This document shows positions 47,901-59,086 of a DNA stretch of 64,000 nucleotides, piece by piece (within the stretch, counting starts at the first letter, position 1; every line of letters starts with the position of its first letter). Both the position numbers and the translations under genes were made by a program. Source of the DNA: Antedon bifida. Lineage: Eukaryota > Echinodermata > Crinoidea > Comatulida > Antedonidae. Under the pieces are notes generated by a model. It saw only the letters and a program-made list of their open reading frames with translations. It was not told where the DNA came from and ran no database searches. The stretch spans positions 873,001 to 937,000 of the forward strand of contig OY727095.1 of NCBI GenBank assembly GCA_963402885.1, written 5' to 3'.

Positions 47901-50378
47901 TTTCATTTTAAATGTTTCTCTTTTATACATTTAGCAGCCTTGTCTTTTTTGTCAATTTGTAAGATGTAATCTATTTTTTACACGCAGGACGAACATGTTA
48001 AAATGTGATAGTCAGGAAGATTTCTTAGCAAAGGTACATTGTATAAGAGAAGCAATGGCTTTGTTGTTGTCGGATGTCACGGTTTTAAATTGGGTAATCA
48101 GTTCGGGCAAGGAGATGGTGGGCAGCCTTCTTATACAAGGGAATTATGTAAGTGTATATCTGTAACGATTGAGTATAAGCCTAGGTTGGCAAGTGGGCTT
48201 ATTCATGCTGGACAATTACTATAGATTTGAAGGTGATTGATTGATTGATTGATTGGGCTTATATGACAGGGTGGGCTCTTATCTGAATCATAAACTGCAT
48301 TATTTACAATTAAGTAATGAACCTAATTAGGGATTTACCCTAGGATGCCATGGATTTGTTTATAATTGTTAAATTATTATTAATCAAATTTATTTACAAT
48401 AAATTTTTCAGGACACTGAACAATTTTCAGAAGCTTTTGATAACATGATTGAGTATGTACAGGGAGCGGACAACTGGAGGGAAATTAGAGAAGAGCTAGA
48501 GGGCCGCAAGGTGCGTTCTTAGTGATTATTGTTAGAAATTTATAATGTAAAATGGTCAACAATTTGTCTGCCAAAATAATGCATTTTTTTTATTAAGGAT
48601 GATATTGAATTGTATTTTTCTTAATTTTCTACTGTTTTTATGTAAAGTTCGGCATTTTTTTTTATACAGTATCACAGTACCATGTGACATACAGTATTGC
48701 AGTACTGATATCACAATACCATGTGACATCCCTTGTTACTCAACTTTCTCACAAAGTAAAACACCGATGTATGAATTGTTGTTCATGTGGTTAAAGCGGC
48801 GTCTGAGCCTGTCAAATCATGCACTTTTAAAATCTATAAATATATGTTAAAAATTATGAAAACATAACCTTAACTAAATATCTGCTGTACCTTAAGTTAA
48901 GTGACTAACTTTTTATTTACAAGCTAAAAGTTTTGTAAAATAATGAAGATTTGGATGTAACGTTCGGTTGAAAGTTGATAAAGTACAGTTCACATTGAAT
49001 AGAAGACCTGGAAGAAAAGGTCAATGACCACTTGGGTCAAGTAACAAGTGGTATTATTTATTGTAATATGTCATGTTATTCAAACATCTGTTTGGTACAT
49101 ATTTTCTTTATTTTTTCAACAGGTAAAATGCATGTCTTTCTATGATATAGTGTTGGATTTTTTTATACTTGATTCTTTTGATGATCTGTCAGATCCTCCG
49201 TCATCAGTGACATGTATCACGCAAAATCGTTGGTTGTCAAACAGCGTCAAAGAAACGGTAAGAACAAACGTACCTACTATATTTGTAACCTAAAAGCATT
49301 GTTGATTACATTGATTCAGTTTATGTTCTCTGTTTTCATAAATATTTATTTTTTAGATATTTCAACATTACAGTAGTTAATACTGTATTAGTAAATTAAA
49401 ATGCAAATTACTGAAAAAATGACAATGCTGTGAGTATCAGTGGTACAAATAAAATAAGCAAACATCTAAATCAAAATAATAAAGTAAAACAGCCAGAAAG
49501 AATTTGCAGAGCTTTTGGACAACACTAGTCCTTCATCAGTGCAAGTTATTAGGTTACATAAACCACATAATCATCTACCTATGCATGGAATATCCATTCA
49601 ATCACAACACTAGGTACAAACAATACCAATTTTTGTTAATTGATTGTAGATTTTAATTTTTTTTTTAATTGTATGAATAATTTACATGTGAACAGATATA
49701 AACATTTTTGTAATTTTTCCAACGACTACAATACACAACACAACAGTATTGCAACAAACACGCAATCTCTGCATAGCTGACATATTTTTACAAATTGTTT
49801 CTTTATCTCAGGCATTATCTACAGCTATTTGGTCTGTATTAGGCGCCAAGCGTAAGATGTTGAGGAACCAAAATGGCTTTTTATCTCGTTTCTATACTCT
49901 ATCCAATCATATTAGTCCAGCTTTAGCCTGGGGATTTTTGGGGTCAGATGAGAATCTCACAGAGGTCATGCAATTCTTTAAGGTAAGTCTACATTTTTAA
50001 AAAGATTCTGTTGGTATTAGTTCAATCAAGATAGAGTGTCTGTGATGTTCTGCTGAGCTGTTCGATTTGTTTTTTCTGAGCTATAATTGGTTGCACAATT
50101 TTGCGCAAAAGTAGATATTGATTTGCATGATTAAATTTGGTTAGTGGAAAACGGCCATTGACATATTAAAAATAAATCTCTTATAAACCATATCTAGTTT
50201 GCAATTTTTATGTTTTATGATTTATTTTTTTCAACAGGACCAAATCTCAAAGTTTTGTTGCGATATCTTTTCTCTGGAAAAATGTCGTTACTCGTCCGTC
50301 CATGAACTAAGCGACGACATCTTTAGTTTGTTCAAGTCTTATAGTCTCGTGGTTTCAGAACGTCTTGAGATGGTGTGA
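44984..50378 (+). CDS. MIGA2: Mitoguardin (FAM73), mitochondrial outer-membrane protein
   Basis: Ten coding exons: 44984-45143, 45544-45849, 46260-46330, 47010-47222, 47437-47546, 47988-48147, 48412-48510, 49123-49257, 49812-49982 and 50238-50378. All are GT-AG in phase; the product is about 521 aa (human MIGA2 593). A hydrophobic segment at about residues 10-29 (LLSALSALTGLIIAASYL) followed by RRRKRR is the outer-membrane anchor. A Ser-rich linker follows, then DSFVSASE (about 243-250), which lines up with the phospho-FFAT region DSFFSATE through which MIGA2 binds ER VAP proteins. The C-terminal half carries DFLAKVHCIREAM, CMSFYDIVLDFFILDSFDDL, NRWLSNSVKET, FYTLSNHISPALAWGFLG and FFKDQI, all mitoguardin hallmarks. 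The family promotes mitochondrial fusion, acts with MitoPLD and links mitochondria to ER and lipid droplets. It is probably the single ancestral MIGA, so the symbol MIGA2 is nominal. Exon 3's end is tandemly repeated downstream. Confidence 0.96.
45930..46150 (-). mobile_element. Diverged SINE-like fragment in MIGA intron 2
   Basis: The segment ending GACAGTAAAGCATCTTGCCT then AAGAATA resembles the AAGTAAAGTATCTTGCCTAA block of the SINE at 56240-56556, and TTATAGCAGCCAGCAGTGCA resembles TTATGCAGCTAGTAATCAGC there. The tRNA-like head is missing. This is an old, truncated copy at best. Confidence 0.4.
46296..46557 (+). repeat. 55-bp tandem repeat, 5 copies, each carrying a MIGA exon 3 end and splice donor
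   Basis: Starts of AAAATGCAATTGACAG at 46296, 46351, 46406, 46461 and 46516 are exactly 55 bp apart. The first copy is the 3' end of MIGA exon 3 (coding NAIDSAPNPPQ) with its donor CAG|GTAAGT at 46331. The donor is preserved in copies 2-4 (46386, 46441, 46496), while copy 5 reads CAGGTACC. Reading on from exon 3 meets an in-frame TGA at 46361-46363, so use of a later donor would give a truncated protein. Confidence 0.95.
49385..49547 (+). repeat. Dispersed repeat copy, CTGATGAAGG family, in MIGA intron 8
   Basis: The minus strand begins TTGCACTGATGAAGGACTAG and continues TGTTGTCC, CTCTGCAAATTCTTTCTGGC, TGTTTTACTTTATT, then after a spacer GACAATGC...CATTTTTTCAGTAATTTGC. It is the opposite orientation to the copies at 335-482 and 2478-2650. 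It is an interspersed element of unknown family. Confidence 0.65.
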
Positions 50379-50723
50379 AATGAACTTTTTCTGCAAAAAA
50401 AAGAAATATAACTGCATTTTATAAACTTAAATGCTTAAACCAATCAATCTTGTTTGAGTAGAAAATTTGATGCACATATTTTTATAAAACGAATGTACTC
50501 AAGTACAACTGGAAATATTCTCAAATATAGTGAGTGTTTTGTACATATACGTTGAACAAACATCGTTATACTGAGGAAAATCTTGCAATGTTTCCGCGGA
50601 TAACTCATCCATGATTGCAGCAAGTAATTTTGTGAATAATTGTTGGAAAATCAAGACGGATACTGTGTATGATGAACTAAAGCGTTCTTGATCACCAAGT
50701 TAACCATTCACAGAACTAGATAT

Positions 50724-50829
50724 GGTTTGCGCATATGGTAAAGGAATTCCATCTCAAAAAGAAGCCACCACACCTTGGTTTGCGCATATGGTAAAGGAAT
50801 TCCATCTCAAAAAGAAGCTCCCACACCTT
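50724..50829 (+). repeat. 53-bp direct duplication in the MIGA 3'UTR
   Basis: GGTTTGCGCATATGGTAAAG and the following 33 bases occur at 50724 and again at 50777, with a third partial GGTTTGC at 50830. It opens a chance frame at 50775-50963 but lies 350 bp after the MIGA stop, within probable 3'UTR. Confidence 0.9.
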
Positions 50830-51027
50830 GGTTTGCAAAAGTAATCTTGAAAGGAAGGCCATCTCGACGAGAAGTCCATTTAAAAGAAACCAAGATTCCT
50901 AACAAAGGTTTCTTTCCAAGGTTTTTCAGTATGGCAATTAAAATATTCTATGCACGGTATTGAGATCGCCGCATGTTAAGGAGAATACTTACTTCAATCA
51001 AATAGATGTTTGTAATTAATAGTATTA

Positions 51028-51033
51028 AATAAA
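51028..51033 (+). terminator. MIGA polyadenylation signal
   Basis: AATAAA lies 650 bp after the MIGA stop. I saw no earlier hexamer of this kind, so the 3'UTR would be about 670 nt. Confidence 0.6.
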
Positions 51034-51513
51034 ATATTATTAGGTCACTTTAATAATGTCATAACATGTTTAATGAGTTTTATCAAAGTTGTGTATTTTA
51101 AAGTATAATTATCCTTATCTTTGTCTTATGAATAACAAATTGCTTTATTTTGCCCTAATGCTTTCATTGCTACCAATTAACATTTCTTTGTGGTGGCCTT
51201 TCCTGTGCTGGCCAACTTACAAACATTCTTTTAACACAATTTATTTTAATTAAATAATAATACTGTATATATATAATTTTATCTGGTCTTCTATTATAAA
51301 CTAGATGTGTAAGTTTTTTTTGTAAAAGTAAAATGTTCATAAAACACTTACTCCGGTATTGTATTTACAATTTGCCTAGTACTGTATCATAGACAAATAT
51401 TGTGATACAGTGTCACATATACTGTATGTCACATGTGTATCATAGACCCTAATCCTAACCTTTGGCCATTTAACCTCAACTTCCATGATATAGGCTTCAC
51501 ATGTAAGGTTCTG

Positions 51514-51617
51514 TAAAGCTCTGTCTACACTATCAAATGTTATGTGCCCATATATGGACACAATGACTTAATATCACTACCATATATGTACACGTCACAC
51601 TTTTTTTTAGTCAAACT
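51514..51617 (+). mobile_element. AAGCTCTGTCTACACTATC MITE, diverged right end
   Basis: It starts TAAAGCTCTGTCTACACTAT and has the family body (GTGCCCATATATGGACACAA, TATCACTACCATATATG), then a degraded right end with AGTCAAACTAGTTT. It is one of four copies within 2.4 kb. Confidence 0.85.
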
Positions 51618-51777
51618 AGTTTTAATTTTGTGATTAGACTATTTAACTAGATAATTGTGCAATGTGCTTATTGTTAATCTATGCAAAAGAGTAGAAGAAA
51701 TAGTGCATGAGTTAGATACACTATTACAAGAATAATCAAATAGGAAACAAGAGAGTATTGTTTAAAATGTACATTAT

Positions 51778-51854
51778 TAAAGCTCTGTCTAAATAGTGAT
51801 ATGACATCATCATGTCCATATATGTGCACATCACATAAAGTAGACAGAGCTTTA
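51778..51854. mobile_element. Short internally deleted copy of the same MITE
   Basis: Both ends are present (TAAAGCTCTGTCTA / TAGACAGAGCTTTA), but only 77 bp remain, with the body GTGATATGACATCATCATGT and GTGCACATCACATAAAG. The inner parts of both terminal repeats are missing. Confidence 0.9.
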
Positions 51855-52030
51855 GACATGATTTGACAACCTGGTGCAAAAGTAATACAGATTTCAGATC
51901 ACAATAATGACACAAACAGGACTAATGTTAAAAATGTAATTTATTACATTACATGATGTGACACCAACCTGGTGCCAAAGTAATAAAGATAATGAAATCA
52001 GGTTATTTTAGAAATTATAAATGCACTATT

Positions 52031-52174
52031 AACTAAAGCTCTGTCTACACTATCAAACTAGTTTGACAAAAAAGGTGTGATGTGGTAGCTACTAAATATG
52101 GTAGTGATATGTCCATATATGGGCACATTACATTTGTTTGGTCAAATGTTGATAGTGTAGACAGAACTTTAGTT
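52031..52174. mobile_element. Complete copy of the AAGCTCTGTCTACACTATC MITE
   Basis: The inverted ends extend from AACTAAAGCTCTGTCTACAC to the matching GTGTAGACAGAACTTTAGTT, about 30 bp with few mismatches. The 144-bp element has the standard body, with GGTAGTGATATGTCCATATA and GGGCACATTACATTTGTTTG. The extra AACTA/TAGTT pairing suggests either longer ends or a palindromic target. Confidence 0.92.
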
Positions 52175-52420
52175 AATCTTGAACTTATAACTTACAACCT
52201 TGTCCTTTTTCGAAAGTACAGAATTTCAGTTAACGATCTCAATTAAGAACAACATTTAATCGGCACACCTTTTAATGATATATATTTTTGTTAAAATGTA
52301 ATCTACCAATTTAAACTGTAAGCAATAATGTTATTTATGTAATGAATGGAATTATGAAGAATTTTAAAGTTCTCTCCTGTACTTCATTTATGTGTTTAAT
52401 ATAGTACATTCCACCATCCA

Positions 52421-53520
52421 CTAGTTACTATGGCTCTATAAGATGATGATAACACAATATATGCGCATATATGGCAATATTATTTCATAATTATTGAATT
52501 TTAAAAAGTGGATATTTTGGCCATTTTAAAAAAAAAATCCCTGTACTGCAATTTTCGAAAAATGGCCAAATTTCGACCCTTTTATTTTTTGACATAACTA
52601 GTTACTATGGCTCTATAAGATGATGATAATACAATATATGCGCATATATGGCAATATTATTTCATAATTATTGAATTTTAAAAGGTGGATATTTTGGCCA
52701 TTTTTGAAAAAATCCCTGTACTACTATTAGTACAGGGATTTTTTCAAAAATGGCCAAATTTTGACCCTTTTATTTTTTGACATAACTAGTTACTATAGCT
52801 CTATAAGATGATGATAATACAATATATGCGCATATATGGCAATATTATTTCATAATTATTGAATTTTAAAAGGTGGATATTTTGGCCATTTTTGAAAAAA
52901 TCCCTGTACAGGCAAATTTTCGAAAAATTGCCAAATTTCGACCCTTTTATTTGTTGACATAACTAGTTACTATGGCTCTATAAGATGATGATAACACAAT
53001 ATATGCGCATATATGGCAATATTATTTCATAATTGAATTTTAAAAGGTGGATATTTTGGCCATTTTTGAAAAACTCCCTGTACTATAGTACAGGGAAATT
53101 TTCGAAAAATGGCCAAATTTCGCCCTTTTATTTTTTGACATAACTAGTTACTATGGCTCTATAAGATGATGATAACACAATATTATGCGCATATATGGCA
53201 ATATTATTTCATAATTATTGAATTTTAAAAGGTGGATATTTTGGCCATTTTTGAAAAAATTCCTGTACTATAGTACAGGGAAATTTTCGAAAAATGGCAA
53301 CATTTCGCCCTTTTATTTTTTGACATAACTAGTTACTATGGCTCTATAAGATGATAACACAATATATGTGCATATATGGCAATATTATCTCATAATTATT
53401 GAATTTAAAAAAGTGGATATTTTTTGACATAACTAGTTACTATGGCTCTATAAGATGATGATAACACAATATATGCGCATATATGGTAATATTATCTCAT
53501 AATTATTAAATTTTAAAAAT
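52421..53520 (+). repeat. Satellite of about 180 bp, 7 units, each with a long hairpin
   Basis: Units begin CTAGTTACTATGGCTCTATA at 52421, 52598, 52786, 52963, 53144, 53329 and 53433 (the sixth is short). Each holds TATATGCGCATATATGGCAA, itself part-palindromic, then a fold-back segment. In the second unit GGCCATTTTTGAAAAAATCC then CTGTAC pairs perfectly with GTACAGGGATTTTTTCAAAAATGGCC after an 8-base loop. Units 4 and 5 have the centre CCCTGTACTATAGTACAGGG. The array lies between MIGA and the FAM124-like gene. A MITE-derived satellite is the simplest reading. Confidence 0.9.
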
Positions 53521-53770
53521 CGATTTTGTGTGGGGCAAAACAGTTATAAAATAAGAATAAATTAAAATGTATTTATATAAAATTAATGCTTTTAATTTCC
53601 TTTAAAAAGATAACATTGGTTATATGATACAAGAAAATATTTTAATCAGTAGTTACTTCTAAAAATACAGTTTACAAAGAACCGGGTCCAGGATGTACAA
53701 TAGGACGGGAGCTCTATCAATAAGGAGAGGGAAGGAGAATAACACCCTGCCTTCTTTCTATAATGTATAA

Positions 53771-53895
53771 GGCCTAGTCTACACTATCAAACTTGTTTGA
53801 AAAAAGTGTGATGTTCCCAAATATGCTAGTGATACGACGTCCATACAGTATATAAGCGCACATCACATTTCATTTGTCACAAGTTTGATAGTGCA
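53771..53895. mobile_element. Diverged copy of the AAGCTCTGTCTACACTATC MITE
   Basis: The left end CTAGTCTACACTATCAAACT and the right end AAGTTTGATAGTGCACA pair as inverted ends. The body has GTGATGTTCCCAAATATGCT and GCGCACATCACATTTCATTT. The outer bases have diverged. Confidence 0.85.
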
Positions 53896-55077
53896 CATAT
53901 TTTGTTATCAAAATGAACTGGAAGAAAGAAATGTGTGCACACCTAGCAATACGAACATAAATCTCCCTTCCTCCTACCCCAGATCCGCCCTTGTTATACA
54001 ATCAATTACTTGGTCACACAATTATAATATTCTTTTAGTGGACGACTAAAAGTTTACCATGTTTTATAGTAGGGCACGGTATTGAATGAATTGACTATCG
54101 ATGTGGTTTTCTTTTGATTTAGGAATTTGTAATTAACATTACACAAATGTGTATTTATTATTATATAAAATATTTCATTCACTTTCTTATGAATGTATTA
54201 TTCAATATATACAAGAGGAGACTAGACTTACAGGCGTCTCTAATTTAAAGTTTGATTTAAATGTGGAATTCAATTTTTAAAATGTCTTATTTAACTGTTT
54301 TTGCAGTTGTGGAAAAATCTGTATTTTATTAAAATACTGTACTGTAATATACACATTTTGTAAACTGTAAAATAAAGTATGAAATAATAATAATTTCTTT
54401 TAAGAATTTTAAAAAGCAATTTTGTCAACATTATTACAAAAATAAATAATAGTTTTCAAGGAGGAGTATTTACGGAATTGTAAGTACAACATTAAATACA
54501 AGGCTGTTCTAATGTAAAATATAGAATTCATTAAAACAAGTTAAAGATTACCTAAACCAATTACAGTTAAGTATAAATAAAAGTATAGTAAAAATGAGAT
54601 TAAATAGTAAAAAGTATACGGACGGTACATTGTGCAAAGGACAATAAACATTTTCAAGGGCATAGGCTGGGTTGGCCATGGGAGGTGCACATTTTAGGAG
54701 CTGGACGCAAAGTTTTAGAGAATCAAAATATCACAAGCAAGCGTTACGGAACTGGACGTAGAGTTAAATGAATTGTTTGACAGGAATGTAGTTCTTGGTT
54801 GTTTTTTGTAACTGTTAAAAGCAGAAGGGTTGGTATTGTTTGGCTTGGTAGAGGCAGAAGACTTATACCTCAGCTGGTGGGTCCCATGTGCACCCTCCCA
54901 GCCTACTGTAGGCCTTTAGAAAGGTGATCAGCTTAAATGTATAGAGATAGGGATCAGCTCAGCCAAAAAATATGGGGTTTTCCCGTATTTATAGATTGTG
55001 AAACCTCCCTAATACCCGATGAACACATTGTAAGAAAACATAAATAGAAAGAACCAATGGATTAGTCAAACTAGTGT
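53896..55077. other. Intergenic and probable 3'UTR of the FAM124-like gene
   Basis: There are no coding signs. A minus-strand AATAAA lies at about 54325-54330, 750 bp beyond the FAM124-like stop, and could end its transcript. The segment 54660-54960 is richer in G+C than its neighbours. Confidence 0.4.
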
Positions 55078-58000
55078 TTAGCATACATCAGACAACAATG
55101 GTGTGAAGAGTATAAGCTTGTTGCCTTCAGGGTCCATCATTTGCCAGTGGTCCTCGGAAAGTTTCTGGGCCTCAGGAATGCAACTGCTCACGTTACGTAC
55201 ATGAAAATAAAGTACCACATTTGGGTTTGAAACTGGGCTAACTCCGGGGTAAGCAGCTAGCGTAAACTCAGATCGTTCAGAAAGTGTGTACGTGGAGTAG
55301 CGAATTTCCTCGTGGTTAAGTTCTCGTTTGTATGGCTTAACCATCGTAACTTTCGAATAGAAATCTTCCATCTTTGTAAACTTTTTGACGTCTTTCACAA
55401 AGAGTGATATTCGTACTCCAGAAATTGGCATTGCAGTTTTAACACCAAATATAGGAAAATCTCTTGCTGTGTTAATAAAATACTTGGTATCATATTCAAC
55501 TGCGTTACGCACTTTATCGGTCAGAAGAAACTGGTCCCAAGGTCTTGCTGATAATGCCTCTATGGTTTTAAGAGCTAAAGACTGTGTCTGACCAGTAAAG
55601 AGCATACTAACTGCAACCGGTGGACATGAAGTTTGTTGGTGTACTGTTTTAGGAGATTCGGTCTCACAAACCGAAAGGTGAGTGAAGGCACCGGAGAAGT
55701 TGGTAACGATGGATGTAATTTCTTGCTGAACTTTGCTGCCCTCTTCAGCATCTGCTTGCACTTCAATAAAACATTTTGGTGGGTTGGTTAAAATAGCAGC
55801 TGAAAACGAATCAATAAAAATATTTTGGTTAGGTACATTTGTTGTTTGTATTTCTCTCACAGTATAAACTAGAAAGTTGCAGATTCTAATAATTTTATTA
55901 ATATTGATTGATTATAGGTGTATTATTTCAGTTATCTGCAAGTTTACTTTAGCCTATGCATGAATCAACAAAATATTTTCGACTTAAAGTCCTGTTTTTG
56001 ATATGAACAAAATAACAGTTTGTGAATAAACTGGTCAAATTGATTCCTTTGGTGTTGTGGAATAAACCTACAGTAATCAGTACAAATAAATATAATAACA
56101 TTAAATATATTATTAGCATGTAACATGTTATATCATTAGACACCATCAGGCGTAGATTAGTATGACCCATCAGGAGAGCACCTTCAGTGGGAGATCATTT
56201 TAAATATTTGGAAACTCCTGGAATACAGTAATAATTGGAGACTTGGAAGATAATAATAATATTAGTTCATTCTTATATAGCGCATAAGCAAGCTCTCAAT
56301 GCGCTGCACATTATTACCCAGGTCATTTTTTTGGATCAAGCACGTATGGAAACATACTCCCATTATGCAGCTAGTAATCAGCGCAAAGTTGTGTCTTGAT
56401 CTAAACGGGTACCCATTTATACACCTGGGTGGAGAGAGGCAAACGTAAGTAAAGTATCTTGCCTAAGGATACAAGTAATGCGGCGAGAGTTGGATTCGAA
56501 CCTCGATCTCACGATCAGTAGTCGAACGTCCAACACACTGCGCCACACGCCCTGAGTGATTGATTGAAATGATCATGTTTGTGAAATCAATGATACAATA
56601 TCCTAAAATTTATCTTACGTTCAATTTTTACAATCCTAAATCCATGACAGTTATCCAACTTGCTTTCCATAAACAAGTTACCTAGCAAATCATAATCCTC
56701 AGACTGCGGAAAATATAGTAAGATGTGGTGAATATTCCATCTAAAAGATAGATAAATGTTAAGGATAATTAATATGCAAACAAAGGCTGTGGATAACGAA
56801 TATGCAAATTCTAATGAAGAATAATATACATAAAATGTATAAAGGACATTGCGTATGTGTGTAAATGTATGTAAATGAAAAAATGTTGAAAAACTGTAAT
56901 ATAAACTATATATGCAAATGTTAAATGCTACAGTATAAATAATTAATATACAGGTACTACATTGAAAACAATAACATGCCAATTAATTTAATGCAAATAT
57001 TAAATGCTATAAATACTGTAATGAATGTTTAAATTAAGTTTGATGCTATTAATTATTATGAAAATGATAAAATTCTATTCATTAATAATTAATATGCAAA
57101 TGTTGAAATGCTACAGTATGAATATCAAAATATGCAAATTTACTGTACAGCAAAAACTTCAATAATATTGTACACAGTGTTGAGTTTAGATTTAAAAGAA
57201 CAAAATACCAGAACATAAAATTCCACTATAAAGGGTCTTTCACGCCTGATCGAACGTCAATATTTCATTTTCATGATGCTCCATGCAGCTACGTGCCAAT
57301 CGATATGCGCATAGCCGCGTGAAAACAAAACATTGACTTTCGATTTGATTTGCCAGAGCCGGACACGTCTCGGAAAGTCTTGACTGGGGAAATCCATCCT
57401 TGACTGGGGAATCTTTATTGTGTACGGATGAACAAGAGTAAAAAATTGTACAGAGCTCTCTTGCTGTTACCTCATTAATTTGCATCTTTTGTTCTTTAAC
57501 TGGTCTTCTATATAGCGCGACACTGATGTTGCCAAGTTCTCATCAAGAGGAAGTTGCTCAACAGTTAAAAATGCAAGTGCTCCGATTCCTTCACTGATAG
57601 GAGATACATGCTTCCCCCAGTTCTTATGTAGCTGTTGGAAGAAAATGTTAAATTTGTTAAAAATATTGTATTTCATATTATTATAATAATTATTTTTCGC
57701 AACTATAAATATGTTTCCCAGGACCAAGCTGCGGCCAAGCCACCCAGCTGTACCAGTAACCAACATTTGACGCATCACCTTGGTTGGGGGTGAGGTAAAA
57801 ACATTTTGTGAATATATATATAATAATGGATCCTCCTAGGCCTAATTTAATTTTGCAGGGAAAACAAAATGTGCTGATCTACCGGCTAATGTTAAGCAAA
57901 AACTTCTGCAATGGATTTCAGTCAGCTCTTCGAGTAGGCCAATGCAAATGGTGTAAGAACCGTGTAAAAAAAAGGATTTATTTTTTGATATGTTGTTTGA

Positions 58001-58437
58001 TTTTCTTTCATTCAACCATAAAAAAAGTACAGTACTTTCTTAAAACTTTGCCCAGTACAGTGCCTAGCCCAAATAATAAATTACTGCTTTGCTAAATTGG
58101 AAATTGAAATACATTCAAACGAAAATGTAGGCCGGGTGCCGAGCACTAAACCACCACAACGACCTGGTTGTGTACCGGGCATTGTTGCCTGGATAGCCTA
58201 TAAAGAAATTTGCATCATCACGACGAACGATGAACTTACCAGCCTATATTTAGCAGGGCGTTCACTAAGCTTCTGGTAGCCGCTATTATCAACTGCTACC
58301 GGTGAAAATATACGATTTAAAAAATACTTTTTTGGAATGTCTACATTACGCTTTAATAAAATAGTAGCTCGTGAAATATCTGGCTCATCTTCGGTCAGAA
58401 AATAACCATCACAATCATCAACAAGCAAGGAAGCCAT
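55078..58437 (-). CDS. FAM124-like protein with glyoxalase-type fold, novel N-terminal part
   Basis: Four coding exons on the minus strand: 58437-58240, 57631-57471, 56740-56619 and 55868-55078 (stop TAA 55080-55078), GT-AG with agreeing phases; the product is about 423 aa (human FAM124B about 455). The last exon (residues 161-423) follows FAM124A/B: a first half with PPVAVSMLFTGQTQ and ARPWDQF, then DFPIFGVKTAMPISGVRISL (human TPLWAIRPVHYGKEIVRF), a strand-helix unit, and the close DHWQMMDPEGNKLILF against human WQTEDHDGNKILLQ. FAM124 proteins are predicted to have a glyoxalase/VOC-like fold; their function is not known. Exons 1-3 (residues 1-160) resemble nothing I know; ALAFLTVEQLPLDENLATSV is typical of them. 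The ATG at 58437 has A at -3 and lies 45 bp from a transposable element, so the promoter may be within or beyond it. Confidence 0.8.
56240..56556 (-). mobile_element. tRNA-derived SINE in intron 3 of the FAM124-like gene
   Basis: On the minus strand the head reads GTGTGGCGCAGTGTGTTGGA (A box) and GATCGAGGTTCGAATCCAAC (B box) at tRNA spacing. The body is of about 230 bp, including AGGCAAGATACTTTACTTAC and CAGCGCATTGAGAGCTTGCT, and the end is TATAAGAATGAACTAATATT then ATTATTATC. GCGCTTT/GCGCATT-type tails after a tRNA head are common in marine deuterostome SINEs. This is a near full-length copy. Confidence 0.82.
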
Positions 58438-58489
58438 TTTTATTGGAAATGATCTCTCCCCCCTCTCTGACCAAAACCGGAAGTAATGA

Positions 58490-59078
58490 CAGAGCCATAT
58501 ATAGAGAGAGTTACGTCATTGCGTTCACGGATTTTAGAAAGTCACGTGGTGTGCACGCCGGCCATGTTTGTGTCCAACTATGCCTATGTAGCGTATGGAG
58601 TCGAGTCATTTGCTTTAAAAATGTATAACATTCACAAGGCTTTAAATATCGAATTTAATATCAAAACAATCAATTTGTTTAAAGGCTTTTGTTAAGATAA
58701 TAACGAAATCATAAAGTAACTGCGAACATGATTTTAAACAAGAAAATGTAAAAACAATGCATTACTATAGAGAATCGCTGTACAAACTAAACGCGCACGC
58801 GTAGAGCGTGCATGGAGCGCACAACCATAGCCGTTCCGAAATTGCTATTTTTGTTGTTTAAAATCATGTTCGCAGTAACTTTATAATTTTTTTATTATTT
58901 TAACAAAAACCTTTAAACAAATTGATTGTTTTGATATTAAATTCGATAATTAAAGCCTTTTGAACGTTATACATTTTCAAAATAAAAGACTCAACTCCAT
59001 ACGCTACATAGGAATAGTTGGACACAAACATGGCTTCTAATCCATTCGAAGTCGTAACTCTCTCAATATATGGCTCTG
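58490..59078. mobile_element. hAT-like fold-back element, 589 bp, flanked by AGTAATGA
   Basis: The ends are CAGAGCCATATATAGAGAGA and its inverted counterpart TCTCTCAATATATGGCTCTG. AGTAATGA flanks it at 58482-58489 and 59079-59086, an exact 8-bp target-site duplication as made by hAT (and P) elements. Inside, 58565-58745 and 58850-59035 are inverted copies of each other (for example GCGTATGGAGTCGAGTCATT against AGACTCAACTCCATACGC), so most of the element can fold back. No transposase is encoded. It starts 45 bp before the start codon of the FAM124-like gene. Confidence 0.88.
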
Positions 59079-59086
59079 AGTAATGA

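Noticed and set aside
50775-50963. 62-codon frame after MIGA
   Set aside because: It starts in a 53-bp duplication in the MIGA 3'UTR; no homology recognised.
56480-56556. Functional tRNA gene on the minus strand
   Set aside because: Same reason: SINE body directly downstream, and the acceptor stem does not close.
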